This document shows, piece after piece, positions 61,441 to 64,000 of a stretch of DNA of 64,000 bases. Location: the NCBI GenBank assembly GCA_015680905.1, contig CM027380.1, positions 105,429,001 to 105,493,000 on the forward strand, written 5' to 3'. The DNA is from Coptis chinensis. Taxonomy: Eukaryota > Streptophyta > Magnoliopsida > Ranunculales > Ranunculaceae. Position numbers and translations under genes: made by a program. Numbering within the stretch: position 1 is the stretch's first letter; each line of letters begins with the position of its first letter. A model generated the notes under the pieces. It did no database searches and had not been told where the DNA came from. It saw nothing but the letters and a program-made list of their open reading frames with translations.

Positions 61441-64000
61441 AATTTTCTACACTTCACATTCGAAGGGTCAATCGGTAATTTAAATATTTCCGAACTATAA
61501 AACTCAACGTCTTGAGGAAAACAAGACACCGCGTTTCGCGGTTTCCCAATTAAAATTTAAAAAAAAAGTGTAAACCGTTCGTTACTCTTCTTCGTTCCTG
61601 ATATTCCCAAACACTTTGCCCCAACCAACGAAACATAAATTTAAACCCTAATTTCATTTTCAAAATCAAAGGTGCACATTTCAAAGACACCTCGAAGAAA
61701 TAAAAAACTATCTCAATGAAAATATAACACCATTTCGGACTTTTTCCATTTCCAAAGACTAAAAAAAAAGCAATTGCCTTCTCCATTCAATTCTTAGGCT
61801 TATCCCTCCTAGATCCCCAATCTCTAACTTTCTCTCAAGGAAGCTGCGTTGACGCGTTAGGTTTTCACCTAGTTGCTTCATTTGCAAATAGTGCGACACT
61901 TTCATTTCAAATCGCCATTCCTTAATTTATCATCGGTTTAAGATGATTTCTTCCCACCAATCGAGCAAATTAGCAAACGGTTTCTTCAGTCGCCCTTCTT
62001 CTATTTTCTTCTTCTTTTTTTTTAACTTTTCTTGAGAATTCTTTCTTTTTTTTCTTTAACACTTTCGTTTTTCCTATGTTGTTTGACAAAATGCTTAGGA
62101 ACACTTTACTTCCACATTTCTCTATTAACTATATGATATTGTTTATGAAAATGCCTAAGAAGATTTTGCTTCGCCCTTTTCACTTATCTATATGTTCTCA
62201 CGGGCATTCGAAGTTCTAGAGAATTATATTACTGATTCAGGTTTAATCACTATCGTATAGTGAAAGTTTTTGTTTAGTGAATCGGGAAACTTTTCGTTTG
62301 TATTCACAATTCTATAACTTCTATTATTTTCATAATTAAAGATGAAATGGATAGACATGATCCTTTACAATGTGTAATGTATTTTTCTATAGTATTTTAT
62401 TCTGTAAAAACTCTGTTTTTTTAACATATTTAGGTTTTGCTCTTTTAAAGTTTGAAGTTTGTGGGGCTTTAAGGAGCCGCCAAATATTCGACTTTTGGAA
62501 CGACCACAATGGGTCTTCAACCATATTGTCCCTAGGACTTATGCCCAAATTCGAAAGTGAATCCCAGTATAATAATAAGCATGTTTCTTACTTGCTTCTT
62601 AACTATAAATGCACTTAGTGTTCTATGACCGGGTCAGATTAGATCAATCCTATACAATAATATTTTTGTCTCAAAATCGACTTGATGATGGAAAAACGGA
62701 TATTGGATCTGATTTTTCCGAGGAGGGTGAAAGTTCGAGAGAAAGTGCTTTTCAAGTGTGTCAAGAGGGGAATTGGATTCAACGTGAACCATAATGGTTT
62801 TTGAAGATGGTGAAGACTAATCTTAGTTTTAGATGCTCATTGTTTTACAGTAAATGTTCTTTAACAGATGTAGTTTACAAATGTTGTGTTATGGATTTTC
62901 TATATCATTCATCCTTATATGGGACCGAAACAACAGAGTTTGACATTTCTCTGTATTTCCAGTGACTCAAATATGCACCGACCAAGTAAGGAGATACAAT
63001 ACCTTCCATTATCATAAAAAGGGATCCAAGGTATGACACCGTCTGGGCAATCCTTTTTATACAGTTAGCAACAATGTTTATTTTTATTCTTTATCTCTTT
63101 ATTGTAGATCATAACGGACGCTTTAGATGCTTCAACCTTATCGCCTTATGTCAATGATAACAAGTATACATATGAATTTTGACCATATAGAAGGTGTTCA
63201 CGTTAGCCATGTTTCTTATTTCTCAGAGTTTTCCTAGCATCATTTCTAACGTTTTTCGATTATTACGCTTAAGCATCTCTAACCCGGGTATATTATATTT
63301 TAAACCAAATTGTAGGAAGAGATGGCGTGCAAACCGACGTGACACATGCATAAGTGATAGCTACTGAGAGCACCTCTTCGTCCCCCCCATTGAAGGAGAC
63401 CTTAAACGGATATGAAATGTTTTCATCTATACTCTTTTTTGTGACCTTTGTGATAAAGTCAACAGTAATTGTACCAAGAACTCGCGGTGTTGACATTCAC
63501 TATGATATTTATATATCAATGCTTATTTCGGACTAATTTGTTGCTAGGATATCACCATTTTTTTTCGGTAGGAATATCTTGAAGGATATGACAGTGCTAT
63601 ATGCAACACCCATATTGTTCTCACCGATCGAAGTGAATATGGGGCCTCATATGAGAAATGCAATTCAATTGGAAGAGCTAGCAACGGCCGTCGAGACTAC
63701 CCCAAAAATCGGCAAGTTCGTGATCATGCCATAGTCAATTAACCGGCCGGACTTTGCGGGGACGGTAAACTCCAATGCTTCTCTATCCAAAATTTTGTAT
63801 GGTAGTTCATATCTATATGCTTGGCACTCATTCAAGTGTTTAAAGTTGTGTTAGAATTTGTGATATCGATGATTTCGTCACTATCTAACGAGAAATTTGA
63901 TCATCTAGAGCGCTTAAAGTGATCGTAAAAATAACCAATAATTTTCTTCACGCAAAACCAATCCTCTTATTGTTAGTTTTGATTGAGCAATTATAGATGT
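61441..64000. other. Unresolved right end, no gene recognised
   Basis: AT-rich, with short frames such as 62609-62794 (+), which has an acidic stretch (DFSEEGESSRES), but no domain and no recognisable neighbours. It probably continues the transposon-like DNA that begins near 59.3 kb and may be cut by the window edge. Confidence 0.4.

Overview
This window is nuclear DNA of a flowering plant, most likely a eudicot and perhaps an asterid. The signs are AT-rich non-coding sequence, split genes with GT-AG introns, plant-only gene families (egg-cell secreted EC1, a TDIF-type CLE peptide precursor) and plant repeats (Ty1/Copia, TRIM, LINE, hAT- and Mutator-like MITEs). I found no rRNA, tRNA or CRISPR.

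Layout. 0-9 kb is a repeat zone: a relic of the last exon of the NHL gene, a Copia fragment, and a near full-length decayed Copia element with both LTRs (3481-8833). 9.2-28 kb is the gene-rich block: an EamA/DMT-type membrane transporter (+) with an intronless EC1 gene nested antisense in its second intron; an AT-hook plus H1/H5-domain protein (-) with a relic exon behind it; and a 17-exon NHL-repeat protein (-). Introns of the NHL gene hold a LINE-derived retrocopy (itself split by a MITE) and a very clean TRIM. 31.0-31.4 kb holds a TDIF (CLE41/44-type) precursor gene (-). 32.9-42.1 kb is a two-level tandem array: a roughly 55-bp monomer repeated many tens of times inside four larger units, with a hAT MITE in the fourth. 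42.1-48.5 kb has no gene but two striking hairpins. 48.5-53.3 kb is an eight-exon gene (-) for a plant-type protein of unknown function.

53.4-64 kb contains the most interesting structure. In about 4.4 kb on the + strand lie spliceable, in-frame exons of three unrelated host genes: NPC1-type sterol transporter (two exons that join in frame), ubiquitin-activating enzyme E1 (one exon) and auxin-binding protein ABP1 (one exon). Neighbouring exons of those genes are missing. A Helitron-like 5' end lies upstream and a CACTA-like end downstream. This looks like gene-fragment capture by a transposon, with potential for a chimeric transcript from the promoter side shared with the unknown-function gene. 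The last 4 kb is AT-rich transposon-like sequence that I cannot resolve.

The complete genes do not form a pathway. The EamA transporter and NHL protein probably mark a conserved block, because their Arabidopsis counterparts are, as I recall, close neighbours on chromosome 3. Splice joins were read by hand from phase and GT/GC-AG signals.
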